A DNA stretch of 64,000 nt, from NCBI RefSeq assembly GCF_002946835.1, contig NZ_CP026652.1, forward strand, positions 2,232,001 through 2,296,000, in the 5' to 3' direction. The position numbers were made by a program, and so were the translations under genes. Positions 45,932 to 54,420 of the stretch are shown one piece after another. The DNA comes from Streptomyces dengpaensis. Its GTDB lineage: Bacteria; Actinomycetota; Actinomycetes; Streptomycetales; Streptomycetaceae. Each line of letters opens with the position of its first letter. Position 1 is the first letter of the stretch. The notes beneath the pieces are model-generated. The model ran no database searches. It was not told the origin of the DNA and worked only from the letters and a program-made list of their open reading frames with translations.

Positions 45932-48841
45932 TCAGCTGCAGCCGCTGGTCGAGCCGCATCCCTCGCAGATGTAGCAGGAGCCGGCCCGCTGCATCTTCGT
46001 ACCGCAGGAGAAGCACAGGGGGGCGTCCGCCTGGATGCCCAGCTGCATCTCCACCAGCTCGGCGCTGGTGTGGGCCTGCTTCGGGGCGGGCTTGGCCGCC
46101 TCGACCTCGGCCTTCGGGCTGGCGACGGCCTTCAGTTCCTGCGCACGCGGCGCCGACTGGGCCAGGCCCTCCACGTCGACCTCGACATCGTCGACGGACT
46201 GCTCGTACGAACCGGTCTCCAGGTGACGCTGACGCTCCTCGGCGGAGTGGATGCCGAGCGCGGAGCGCGTCTCGAAGGGCAGGAAGTCCAGCGCCAGGCG
46301 GCGGAAGATGTAGTCGACGATCGACTGCGCCATCCGCACGTCCGGGTCGTCCGTCATGCCGGCCGGCTCGAAGCGCATGTTCGTGAACTTCGAGACGTAC
46401 GTCTCCAGGGGCACGCCGTACTGCAGACCAACCGAGACGGCGATCGAGAAGGCGTCCATCATGCCCGCGAGGGTGGAGCCCTGCTTCGACATCTTCAGGA
46501 AGACCTCGCCGAGACCGTCGTCCGGGTAGGAGTTGGCGGTCATGTAGCCCTCGGCGCCGCCCACCGTGAAGGAGGTGGTGATGCCGGGACGGCCCTTGGG
46601 GAGGCGCTTGCGGACCGGGCGGTACTCGACGACCTTCTCGACCGTCTCGCGGATGGTCGCCTCGGCCTTGGCGGTGACAGCGTCAGTCGCGGACTTCTCC
46701 TTCTCCTTGGTCTTGGCGGAGAGGGGCTGGCCGACCTTGCAGTTGTCGCGGTAGATCGCGAGCGCCTTGACACCCATCTTCCAGGCCTCGAAGTAGATCT
46801 CCTCGACCTCTTCGACGGTCGCCGACTCCGGCATGTTGACCGTCTTGGAGAGCGCGCCGGAGATCCACGGCTGGATCGCGGCCATCATGCGGACGTGGCC
46901 CATCGCGGAGATGGAGCGCTCGCCCATGGCGCAGTCGAAGACCTCGTAGTGCTCGTGCTTGAGGCCCGGGGCGTCGACGACATTGCCGTGCTCGGCGATG
47001 TGGGCGACGATCGCCTCGATCTGCTCCTCCTGGTAGCCCAGGCGGCGCAGGGCCTGCGGAACGGTGCCGTTGACGATCTGCATCGAACCGCCGCCGACCA
47101 GCTTCTTGAACTTGACCAGGGCGAGGTCGGGCTCGAGGCCGGTGGTGTCGCAGGACATCGCGAGACCGATGGTGCCGGTCGGGGCGATGACGGAGGCCTG
47201 CGAGTTACGGAAGCCGTTCTTCTCGCCGAGGTGGATCACGTCCTGCCAGGCCTCCGTGGCGGCGGCCCAGATCGGGGTGTCCAGGTCGTCCATGCGGACG
47301 GCCTTGGCGTTGGCGTCGGCGTGCTGCTTCATGACGCGCTGGTGCGGCTGCGCGTTGCGGGCGTAGCCGTCGTACGGGCCGACGACCGCGGAGAGCTCGG
47401 CGGAGCGCTTGTACGAGGTGCCGGTCATCAGCGAGGTGATGGCACCGGCGAGGGCACGGCCGCCGTCGGAGTCGTAGGCGTGGCCGGTCGCCATCAGGAG
47501 GGCGCCGAGGTTGGCGTAACCGATGCCCAGCTGACGGAAGGCGCGGGTGTTCTCACCGATCTTCTCGGTCGGGAAGTCCGCGAAGCAGATGGAGATGTCC
47601 ATCGCGGTGATGACCAGCTCGACGACCTTCGAGAAGCGCTCGACGTCGAAGGACTGGTGGCCCTTGCCGTCGTCCTTCAGGAACTTCATCAGGTTCAGCG
47701 AGGCGAGGTTGCAGGACGTGTTGTCCAGGTGCATGTACTCGCTGCACGGGTTCGAGCCGTTGATGCGGCCGGACTCCGGGCACGTGTGCCAGTGGTTGAT
47801 CGTGTCGTCGTACTGGATGCCCGGGTCCGCACAGGCCCAGGCGGCCTCGGCCATCTTGCGGAAGAGCGCCTTGGCGTCGACCTCCTCGATGACCTCGCCG
47901 GTCATGCGGGACGTCAGGCCGAACTTGCCGCCCGACTCGACGGCCTTCATGAACGTGTCGTTCACGCGGACCGAGTTGTTGGCGTTCTGGTACTGGACGG
48001 ACGTGATGTCGTCGCCGCCCAGGTCCATGTCGAAGCCCGCGTCACGGAGGGCGCGGATCTTCTCCTCCTCCTTGACCTTGGTCTCGATGAAGTCCTCGAT
48101 GTCGGGGTGGTCGACGTCGAGGATGACCATCTTGGCCGCGCGGCGCGTGGCGCCACCCGACTTGATCGTTCCTGCGGAGGCGTCGGCACCGCGCATGAAG
48201 GAGACGGGACCCGAGGCGTTGCCGCCGGAGGAGAGGAGCTCCTTGGAGGAGCGGATGCGGGAGAGGTTCAGGCCGGCGCCGGAGCCGCCCTTGAAGATCA
48301 TGCCCTCTTCCTTGTACCAGTCGAGGATCGACTCCATGGAGTCGTCGACGGACAGGATGAAGCAGGCGGAGACCTGCTGGGGCTGCGGCGTCCCGACGTT
48401 GAACCAGACAGGGCTGTTGAAGCTGAAGATCTGGTGCAGGAGGGCGTACGCCAGCTCGTGCTCGAAGATCTCGGCGTCGGCGGGCGAAGCGAAGTACTTG
48501 TAGTCCTCGCCGGCCTTCCGGTACGTCTTCACGATGCGGTCGATGAGCTGTTTGAGGCTCACTTCGCGCTGCGGGGTGCCGACGGCGCCGCGGAAGTACT
48601 TGCTGGTGACGATGTTGACCGCGTTCACCGACCAGAAGTCGGGGAACTCGACGCCACGCTGCTCGAAATTGACCGAGCCGTCGCGCCAGTTGGTCATGAC
48701 GACGTCACGGCGCTCCCACTCCACCTCGTCGTACGGGTGCACGCCGGGGGTGGTGTGGATGCGCTCGATACGCAGCCCCTTGCTGGCCTTGGTGCCCTTC
48801 GCGCGGGAACCTCGTGCCGGACCGCTCGCCGTCTCTGTCAT
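45932..48841 (-). CDS. nrdJ: Class II (adenosylcobalamin) ribonucleotide reductase
   Basis: A 969-residue enzyme that makes deoxyribonucleotides without oxygen dependence, using coenzyme B12. Conserved segments include NPCSEYMHLDNTSCNLASLN (active-site cysteine region), GIGYANLGALLMATG and SVIAPTGTIGLAMSCDT. The C-terminus ends in a zinc-ribbon-like CFSCGTKMQ ... CYICEGCGS, which carries the redox cysteines. ATG 48841 is chosen because GGAGGC precedes it. It lies 150 bases downstream of nrdR on the same strand and is probably the second gene of its operon. NrdR boxes upstream of nrdR would control both. No cobalamin riboswitch is evident before it. Confidence 0.95.
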   Translation of the reverse strand: MTETASGPARGSRAKGTKASKGLRIERIHTTPGVHPYDEVEWERRDVVMTNWRDGSVNFEQRGVEFPDFWSVNAVNIVTSKYFRGAVGTPQREVSLKQLIDRIVKTYRKAGEDYKYFASPADAEIFEHELAYALLHQIFSFNSPVWFNVGTPQPQQVSACFILSVDDSMESILDWYKEEGMIFKGGSGAGLNLSRIRSSKELLSSGGNASGPVSFMRGADASAGTIKSGGATRRAAKMVILDVDHPDIEDFIETKVKEEEKIRALRDAGFDMDLGGDDITSVQYQNANNSVRVNDTFMKAVESGGKFGLTSRMTGEVIEEVDAKALFRKMAEAAWACADPGIQYDDTINHWHTCPESGRINGSNPCSEYMHLDNTSCNLASLNLMKFLKDDGKGHQSFDVERFSKVVELVITAMDISICFADFPTEKIGENTRAFRQLGIGYANLGALLMATGHAYDSDGGRALAGAITSLMTGTSYKRSAELSAVVGPYDGYARNAQPHQRVMKQHADANAKAVRMDDLDTPIWAAATEAWQDVIHLGEKNGFRNSQASVIAPTGTIGLAMSCDTTGLEPDLALVKFKKLVGGGSMQIVNGTVPQALRRLGYQEEQIEAIVAHIAEHGNVVDAPGLKHEHYEVFDCAMGERSISAMGHVRMMAAIQPWISGALSKTVNMPESATVEEVEEIYFEAWKMGVKALAIYRDNCKVGQPLSAKTKEKEKSATDAVTAKAEATIRETVEKVVEYRPVRKRLPKGRPGITTSFTVGGAEGYMTANSYPDDGLGEVFLKMSKQGSTLAGMMDAFSIAVSVGLQYGVPLETYVSKFTNMRFEPAGMTDDPDVRMAQSIVDYIFRRLALDFLPFETRSALGIHSAEERQRHLETGSYEQSVDDVEVDVEGLAQSAPRAQELKAVASPKAEVEAAKPAPKQAHTSAELVEMQLGIQADAPLCFSCGTKMQRAGSCYICEGCGSTSGCS

Positions 48842-48991
48842 GCCGCCTCCCTGTATCGGGCTAAAACGCCCTGAAGTGCCTCGTTCTTCCCGTGGCACGG
48901 TGTGTGTCTGATGCTGCGCGCGCCGCCCATACGGCCCCCCGCAGCGGGTCTGTGGTCGCCGCCGACCGCCCGACCCGGGCCGGCCTCCTCG

Positions 48992-49546
48992 TCAGTCGGC
49001 GGCGCTGGCGGGCACGGGGACCTGGACAGCCCCTCCGGACCCGCGGTCGCTTTCCGGGCGCTCCGCTTCCGCGTCTTCCTTGTCCGCGGCGGGGTGCTGC
49101 CTCGTCTTTTCCCTGAGCTCCGCGATGGCGGCCTCGAAGTCCTCAAGCGAGTCGAACGCCCGGTAGACGGACGCGAACCGCAGATAGGCGACGAGGTCGA
49201 GTTCCTGCAACGGGCCGAGTATGGCCAGCCCCACGTCGTGGGTGGTCAGTTCGGCGCTTCCGGTGGCCCGCACCGCCTCCTCCACCCGCTGGCCGAGCTG
49301 GGCGAGTGCGTCCTCGGTGACTGGCCGCCCCTGGCATGCCTTGCGCACGCCGTTGATGACCTTGGTACGGCTGAAGGGCTCGGTCACGCCTGAGCGCTTG
49401 ACCACCATCAGCGAGCACGTCTCCACGGTCGTGAAACGACGGGAGCAGTCGGGGCACTGGCGGCGCCTGCGGATCGACGTGCCGTCATCGGTCGTACGAC
49501 TGTCGACGACGCGGCTGTCAGGGTGCCTGCAGAAGGGGCAGTGCAT
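48992..49546 (-). CDS. nrdR: Ribonucleotide reductase repressor NrdR
   Basis: A 184-residue repressor. The N-terminal zinc ribbon uses C3, C6, C31 and C34 ([24 protein letters not shown]), and an ATP-cone domain fills about 45-135 ([25 protein letters not shown]). The last 40 residues are an acidic Streptomyces-type tail. It binds ATP/dATP and represses ribonucleotide reductase operons through paired NrdR boxes. Such a pair is visible 140-185 bases upstream, implying autoregulation. AAGGAGGG precedes the ATG. The lexA gene is divergent. Confidence 0.95.
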   Translation of the reverse strand: MHCPFCRHPDSRVVDSRTTDDGTSIRRRRQCPDCSRRFTTVETCSLMVVKRSGVTEPFSRTKVINGVRKACQGRPVTEDALAQLGQRVEEAVRATGSAELTTHDVGLAILGPLQELDLVAYLRFASVYRAFDSLEDFEAAIAELREKTRQHPAADKEDAEAERPESDRGSGGAVQVPVPASAAD

Positions 49547-49685
49547 GGCTCCAACCCTCCTTCACAGCACGACTCATAGACCTCGCGAGACCTCGTGGGC
49601 CCCTCGAAGCAGCCCCAAGCATAGGCGATGGCCGAGGGCCCGAAGACCGGGGGACCACAACTTCTGGGCTGCTACCGCAATCCAA

Positions 49686-49731
49686 CCACTAGATGTGGGG
49701 CCTGGCCGGTAAATTCACACACATCGCGCGT
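49686..49731. promoter_or_regulatory. Pair of NrdR boxes
   Basis: CCACTAGATGTGGGGC (49686-49701) matches all the most conserved positions (C4, A6, A8, T9, T11, G13, G15) of the consensus acaCwAtATaTwGwGt. A weaker copy lies at 49716-49731, 30 bases away on the same face of the helix. The pair stands 140-185 bases upstream of nrdR. The 516-base nrdR/lexA gap (49547-50062) otherwise holds only promoters and the SOS box. Confidence 0.6.
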
Positions 49732-49987
49732 GTCACACACGGATCGGCATGTGCCGCACGGGCATACCGGTCGCGGACACGCGAAGAAACCGTGGTCGCC
49801 GTGCGGATAGGGGGCCGGTACCCCATTGACGGGGCAGTGGATGGCAGACTGGGCCGCGGCACACATCTGCTGGCACGGTCACCGCCCGGCGGTGAAGAGT
49901 ACAGCAATGGGCCCTTTTGTCCGCCAGGTGCAGCGTTAGCCATACACCCAGACACTTGATCACGTCCGGCAATCCTCGTTTTTTCAC

Positions 49988-50003
49988 TCGAACGTGTGTT
50001 TGG
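49988..50003. promoter_or_regulatory. SOS box (LexA site) upstream of lexA
   Basis: TCGAACGTGTGTTTGG matches the actinobacterial/Gram-positive SOS box TCGAAC-N4-GTTCGA except near the right end. It lies 60 bases upstream of the lexA GTG, the normal position for LexA autorepression. Confidence 0.8.
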
Positions 50004-50062
50004 CGCAACCTTTCGAAAGCAACTACCGTTGTGCAGCAGGGAGACCATCGAGAGGGGCCGAC

Positions 50063-50839
50063 GTGACCACCACCGCAGACAGTGCCACCATCACTGCCCA
50101 GGACCGCTCCCAGGGCCGACTCGAGCCGGTGCATGCGATGAACGAAGCCGTGAACCATGAGGGACCCAAGCGCTCGCTGCCGGGCCGACCTCCAGGCATC
50201 CGGGCGGACAGCTCCGGACTCACGGACCGGCAGCGCCGGGTGATCGAGGTCATCAGGGACTCCGTGCAGCGACGCGGCTACCCGCCGTCGATGCGGGAGA
50301 TCGGACAGGCGGTCGGTCTCTCCAGCACCTCCTCGGTCGCGCATCAGCTGATGGCACTGGAGCGCAAGGGCTTCCTGCGCCGCGACCCGCACCGCCCGCG
50401 CGCATACGAGGTCCGGGGCTCCGACCAGTCCTCGGTGCAGCCCACCGACACCGCGGGCAAGCCTGCCGCGTCCTACGTCCCGCTGGTCGGCCGGATCGCC
50501 GCCGGTGGCCCGATCCTCGCCGAGGAGTCGGTCGAGGACGTCTTCCCACTCCCCCGCCAGCTGGTCGGCGACGGCGAGCTGTTCGTCCTGAAGGTCGTCG
50601 GCGACTCGATGATCGAGGCCGCCATCTGCGACGGGGACTGGGTGACCGTCCGCCGCCAGCCGGTCGCGGAGAACGGCGACATCGTGGCCGCGATGCTCGA
50701 CGGCGAAGCCACGGTGAAGCGCTTCAAGCGCGAAGACGGGCACGTGTGGCTGCTGCCGCACAACGCCGCGTACCAGCCGATCCCCGGCGACGAGGCGACC
50801 ATCCTCGGCAAGGTCGTGGCCGTGCTGCGACGGGTCTGA
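50063..50839 (+). CDS. lexA: SOS repressor LexA
   Basis: A 258-residue repressor. After a non-conserved N-terminus of about 50 residues comes the winged helix ([42 protein letters not shown]). Self-cleavage site A147-G148 ([10 protein letters not shown]), nucleophile S182 ([10 protein letters not shown]) and lysine K219 (ATVKRF) form the autoproteolytic C-domain. RecA filaments trigger cleavage after DNA damage. GTG 50063 is chosen because GAGAGGGG precedes it; an upstream in-frame GTG codon lacks a site. An SOS box lies in its promoter, and a strong terminator follows. Confidence 0.96.
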   Translation: MTTTADSATITAQDRSQGRLEPVHAMNEAVNHEGPKRSLPGRPPGIRADSSGLTDRQRRVIEVIRDSVQRRGYPPSMREIGQAVGLSSTSSVAHQLMALERKGFLRRDPHRPRAYEVRGSDQSSVQPTDTAGKPAASYVPLVGRIAAGGPILAEESVEDVFPLPRQLVGDGELFVLKVVGDSMIEAAICDGDWVTVRRQPVAENGDIVAAMLDGEATVKRFKREDGHVWLLPHNAAYQPIPGDEATILGKVVAVLRRV

Positions 50840-50879
50840 CAACCCGCGAAGGGCGGGACGCCCCGCCTCGCCCCTGACC

Positions 50880-50923
50880 GGGCCCCGGAACCAACTGCGC
50901 CGGTTCCGGGGCCCCGCGTTTTT
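50880..50923 (+). terminator. lexA intrinsic terminator
   Basis: GGGCCCCGGAACC (50880-50892) pairs perfectly with GGTTCCGGGGCCC (50902-50914), followed by CGCG and TTTTT at 50919-50923: a classical Rho-independent terminator, rare in Streptomyces for its T-run. Confidence 0.9.
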
Positions 50924-50934
50924 CTGGCCGGGGG

Positions 50935-51250
50935 GCCTTCGGGGGTGGCCGGGGGCTGGCTGGCCGCCGGGCCTGGCCAGCTGCCGTGGGACCTGGGCCG
51001 TGGGCGGCTTTGGCGGGGCCTGGAGCGTGGCTGGCCCTGGCGGGGCCTGGGCCGTGGGAGCTCTAGCGGGGCCTGGACCGTGGCAGGCCGCGGCACGCCT
51101 GGTCCGTTGCTGGGCCCGGCTGGGGCCTGGGCGCGGGGCTTCCCGGGCGGGGGTGGGCGTGCGGGCGCTCTCTGGCTAGGGCTTCGAGGTGTGGGGTGCT
51201 GCCCGGTGGGGCGGGGGCTGGGTCTGCGGTGAGCCGGCTGTGGGCGAGGG
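50935..51250. repeat. G-rich imperfect repeats between lexA and dinG
   Basis: The convergent lexA/dinG gap (50840-51386) contains over 300 bases strongly skewed to G on the plus strand. A 19-base unit of the form GGCGGGGCCTGG-NNC-GTGG recurs at 51012, 51039 and 51065, with further degenerate copies around. The open frame across it gives only Gly/Leu/Trp/Arg low-complexity sequence and has no ribosome binding site. It is not called as a gene. Confidence 0.65.
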
Positions 51251-51386
51251 CTTGGGTGCGCCGGGACTGGCCTCAGCGTCGGCCTGGGCCAGCCTCACCA
51301 AGGCCGGGCGGCCTGATAAGGCGAGCTTCGCCCCGTAAGGCCGCACAGGACATAACCGATCCCGTACCCAGCCCGCCGCCCAGGCG

Positions 51387-53366
51387 TTACGCGTCGCTCT
51401 CCGCCTTCCGTGCCACCTCGTCGATCGCGGCGAGTGATCTGCGGGCCTGGTTACGGTCCGTCGTGTACCAGAAGTCGGGCAGTGACGCCTTCAGGTAGCT
51501 GCCGTAGCGGGCCGTGGCCAGGCGCTGGTCCAGTACGGCGATGACGCCCCGATCCCCCGACGCTCGTACGAGTCGGCCGGCGCCCTGGGCCATCAGGAGC
51601 GCGGCGTGTGTGGCGGCGACCGCCATGAAGCCATTGCCGCCGTTGTCCTCGACCGCCTTCTGGCGGGCGCTCATCAGAGGGTCGTCTGGGCGCGGGAAGG
51701 GGATCTTGTCCATGACGACCAGCTGGCAGCTGGGGCCAGGGACGTCCACGCCCTGCCAGAGCGACAGCGTGCCGAAGAGGCAGGTCTTGGGGTCGGCCGC
51801 GAAGTTCTTGATCAGCTCGCCGAGCGTCTCCTCGCCCTGCAGCAGGATCGGGTACTCGGGGATACGCGTCCGCAGCTCCTCCGCCGCGAGCTGGGCGGCC
51901 CGCATCGAGGAGAACAGGCCGAGCGTGCGACCGCCGGCGGCCTGGATCAGCTCGGTGAGTTCGTCCAGCATGTCCACGCGGTCACCGTCCCGGGCCGGGC
52001 GTGACAGGTGCTTGGCGACATAGAGGATGCCCTGCTTGGGGTAGTCGAAGGGCGAGCCGACGTCGACACCCTTCCACTGCGGAAGGTCCTCGCCCTCCGT
52101 GCCCTCAGGGGCAAGCCCCAGCGACGCTCCCACGCCGTTGAAGTCACCGCCGAGCTTCAGCGTCGCGGAGGTCAGGACGACGGACCGGTCCGCGAAGAGC
52201 TTCTCTCTGAGGAGCCCGGACACATTCATAGGAGCCACGCGGAGCGACGCGCCGAAACGGTCATGGCGCTCGTACCAGACGACATCCCACTCGGAGCCCT
52301 GGGTGATGCGCTCCGCCACGTCGTGCACGGTCTCCACGGAGGCCAGAGCCTGCTTGCGCACCGCGTCCTCGTCCTGGACGGACTTGTCGCGTGTCGAGCC
52401 GATCGCCGAAATCACCGTACGCGCGGCGTCGCGCAACGCCATCAGTGCGTACCCGAGGTCCTCCGGGATCTCCTCCAGGCGTCCCGGCAGCGCCAGCTCC
52501 ATGAGCCGCTCGAAGCCCTCGGCAGCGGTCTGGAGCTGGTCGGCGGCCTTCTCGTTGACGAGTTTGGCGGCGCGCCGGACGGCGCGGTTGACCTGGCCGG
52601 GGGTGAGCTCGCCCGTCGCGACGCCGGTGACCCGGGAGACCAGCTCATGCGCCTCGTCGACGATCAGCACCTCGTGCTGCGGCAGGACGGGCGCGCCCTC
52701 GATGGCGTCGATCGCGAGCAGCGCGTGATTGGTGACGACGACGTCGGCGAGCTTGGCGCGCTCGCGGGCCATCTCGGCGAAGCACTCCGCTCCGTAGGCG
52801 CACTTGGTGGCGCCCAGGCACTCCCGGGACGACACGGACACCTGGGCCCAGGCGCGGTCGGAGACGCCGGGCGTGAGGTCGTCGCGGTCGCCCGTCTCGG
52901 TCTCGTCCGACCAGTCCCGCAGCCTCAGCAGGTCCTGGCCGAGCTTGCTGGTGGGCGCGGCCGCCTCGAACTGGTCGAAGAGGCCCTCCTCCTCGTCCTG
53001 CGGCATGCCCTCGTGCAGGCGGTGCAGGCACAGATAGTTCGACCGGCCCTTCAGCATCGCGAACTGGGGGCGGCGGCGCAGCAGCGGATGCAGCGCGTCG
53101 ACGGTGCGCGGCAGGTCGCGCTCCACGAGCTGCCGCTGCAGCGCCAGGGTGGCGGTGGCCACCACCACCCGCTCCCCGTGCGCGAGCGCGGGCACCAGGT
53201 AGCCGAGCGACTTTCCGGTGCCGGTGCCCGCCTGCACCAGAAGGTGGGAGCTGTCGTCGATGGCGTCCGCGACGGCTTCGGCCATGGTCACCTGGCCGGG
53301 GCGCTCCGTACCGCCGACGGCAGTGACGGCAGCATCCAGGAGTTCGGGGAGTGAGGGCTTCGTCAT
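51387..53366 (-). CDS. dinG: DinG-like ATP-dependent DNA helicase
   Basis: A 659-residue superfamily 2, XPD-like helicase. Motif I is QAGTGTGKSLGYLVP and motif II VDEAHELV. Motif III includes VVLTSATL, and motif VI QGAGRLVRASGDRG. Cysteines expected to hold an iron-sulfur cluster occur between motifs I and II (YLCLHRL, ECLGATKCAYGAEC). Related DinG enzymes unwind R-loops, D-loops and G-quadruplexes, and dinG is an SOS gene in E. coli. Here it is convergent with lexA, but no SOS box is seen in the 128 bases upstream. Confidence 0.92.
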   Translation of the reverse strand: MTKPSLPELLDAAVTAVGGTERPGQVTMAEAVADAIDDSSHLLVQAGTGTGKSLGYLVPALAHGERVVVATATLALQRQLVERDLPRTVDALHPLLRRRPQFAMLKGRSNYLCLHRLHEGMPQDEEEGLFDQFEAAAPTSKLGQDLLRLRDWSDETETGDRDDLTPGVSDRAWAQVSVSSRECLGATKCAYGAECFAEMARERAKLADVVVTNHALLAIDAIEGAPVLPQHEVLIVDEAHELVSRVTGVATGELTPGQVNRAVRRAAKLVNEKAADQLQTAAEGFERLMELALPGRLEEIPEDLGYALMALRDAARTVISAIGSTRDKSVQDEDAVRKQALASVETVHDVAERITQGSEWDVVWYERHDRFGASLRVAPMNVSGLLREKLFADRSVVLTSATLKLGGDFNGVGASLGLAPEGTEGEDLPQWKGVDVGSPFDYPKQGILYVAKHLSRPARDGDRVDMLDELTELIQAAGGRTLGLFSSMRAAQLAAEELRTRIPEYPILLQGEETLGELIKNFAADPKTCLFGTLSLWQGVDVPGPSCQLVVMDKIPFPRPDDPLMSARQKAVEDNGGNGFMAVAATHAALLMAQGAGRLVRASGDRGVIAVLDQRLATARYGSYLKASLPDFWYTTDRNQARRSLAAIDEVARKAESDA

Positions 53367-53494
53367 AGCGGTGCCAGCCTACGGGGCGCCACTGACAGTC
53401 GGATCACTCCGCAGGTGTCGCGCAAGGGTCTGGGCACGGGCGCTCCTCGGCAGGGAACCGGATCGGGGCGAGCGGTGTACTAAAAGTGATGGCG

Positions 53495-54415
53495 CTACAA
53501 CAGATCGCGCAGGGCCCGGTCTCGGACCATGAGGGCTGCCCGCTTGTCGGGCAGATCGACCTCGGCGGAGAGCCGGAAGCCGGCGCTCAGGAAAGCGGCG
53601 ACGGAGGGGGTGTTGCGAAGGTCGGGTTCGGCAACGACGCGCGTGCATGAACGACGCTTGTCCAGTACGTGGTCGGCGACAGCTCTGAGCAGGGTGGAGC
53701 CGATGCCGCGCCCACGGTTGGCGACGCCGCCGATGAGGAGGTGAATACCGGTGTCGTGCGGTCGGGCGGGGTAGTGGCGAGCCAGGAGATCGAGGTCCGC
53801 ACGGTAGATCTCCCAGTAGCTCATCGGGGTGCCGTCCAGCACCCCGAGGCAGGGGACACTGCGTCCGTCGCCGTCGAGTTGGACGCGCAGATGTTCCTCG
53901 GCCACGGACGCGGGTCCCGACAGCTCCCAGAAGGCCGCGACGGCAGGGTCGTTCATCCAGCGCGTGACGAGCGGGAGGTCGCGCTCGACACGCACCGGGA
54001 CAAGGTGGAAGACGCCCACGGGCGTGTCGGTCGGCCCCCAGTCGCCGACGCGGTCGAGCAGGTCGTCGTCGGCCGGGGCGGCGAAACGGGTCTCCGCCAT
54101 GCCTCGACGTCCGCCCTTGACCACTCCCGTGCTTCCGGCCATGCCGTCTCCTGCGGCGATGCCGGTTGCCTCTCCCGTGGCCCCGTCCGGTGCCCCGGCT
54201 TCCTGGGTGAAGAGCGCGATGAGCTCGTCGGGGAGCCGCAGGTCAAGGGTGTCCTCGGTGTCGGTGCTCGCGCCGGAGCCCGAACTGGGACCCGAGCCGG
54301 GACCCGAACAGGGCCCCGTGTCGGTGCCGAGTTCGGTGGTGGGGGCGGTACCGGCGTCGGTGCTCGCATCGGTGGGAGGCACGGCGACGCTCCTCTCAGG
54401 AGACGGGTGGGTCAT
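53495..54415 (-). CDS. GNAT acyltransferase of the siderophore operon
   Basis: A 306-residue protein. The N-terminal 100 residues are disordered and Gly/Ser/Asp-rich. Residues 125-306 form a GNAT domain of the siderophore N-acyltransferase type (FHLVPVRVERDLPLVTRWMNDPAVAAFW, YWEIYRADLDLLARHYPARPHDTGIHLLIG, GRGIGSTLLRAVADHVLDK). Such enzymes acylate N6-hydroxylysine or a related amine to build hydroxamate or capped polyamine ligands. It starts five bases after the IucA/IucC stop on the same strand and is the third gene of the operon. Confidence 0.88.
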   Translation of the reverse strand: MTHPSPERSVAVPPTDASTDAGTAPTTELGTDTGPCSGPGSGPSSGSGASTDTEDTLDLRLPDELIALFTQEAGAPDGATGEATGIAAGDGMAGSTGVVKGGRRGMAETRFAAPADDDLLDRVGDWGPTDTPVGVFHLVPVRVERDLPLVTRWMNDPAVAAFWELSGPASVAEEHLRVQLDGDGRSVPCLGVLDGTPMSYWEIYRADLDLLARHYPARPHDTGIHLLIGGVANRGRGIGSTLLRAVADHVLDKRRSCTRVVAEPDLRNTPSVAAFLSAGFRLSAEVDLPDKRAALMVRDRALRDLL

Positions 54416-54420
54416 GTTCC

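Noticed and set aside
45911..48874. 987-codon open frame opposite nrdJ
   Set aside because: Antisense shadow of nrdJ with low-complexity Val/Arg/Gly/Asp composition and no recognisable domain.
48842..49000. Cobalamin riboswitch upstream of nrdJ
   Set aside because: The 150-base nrdR/nrdJ gap is too short and lacks a recognisable B12-box; NrdR control explains the locus.
50945..51232. Small ORF in the lexA/dinG gap
   Set aside because: Low-complexity Gly/Trp/Arg sequence from G-rich repeats, no ribosome binding site, downstream of a strong terminator.
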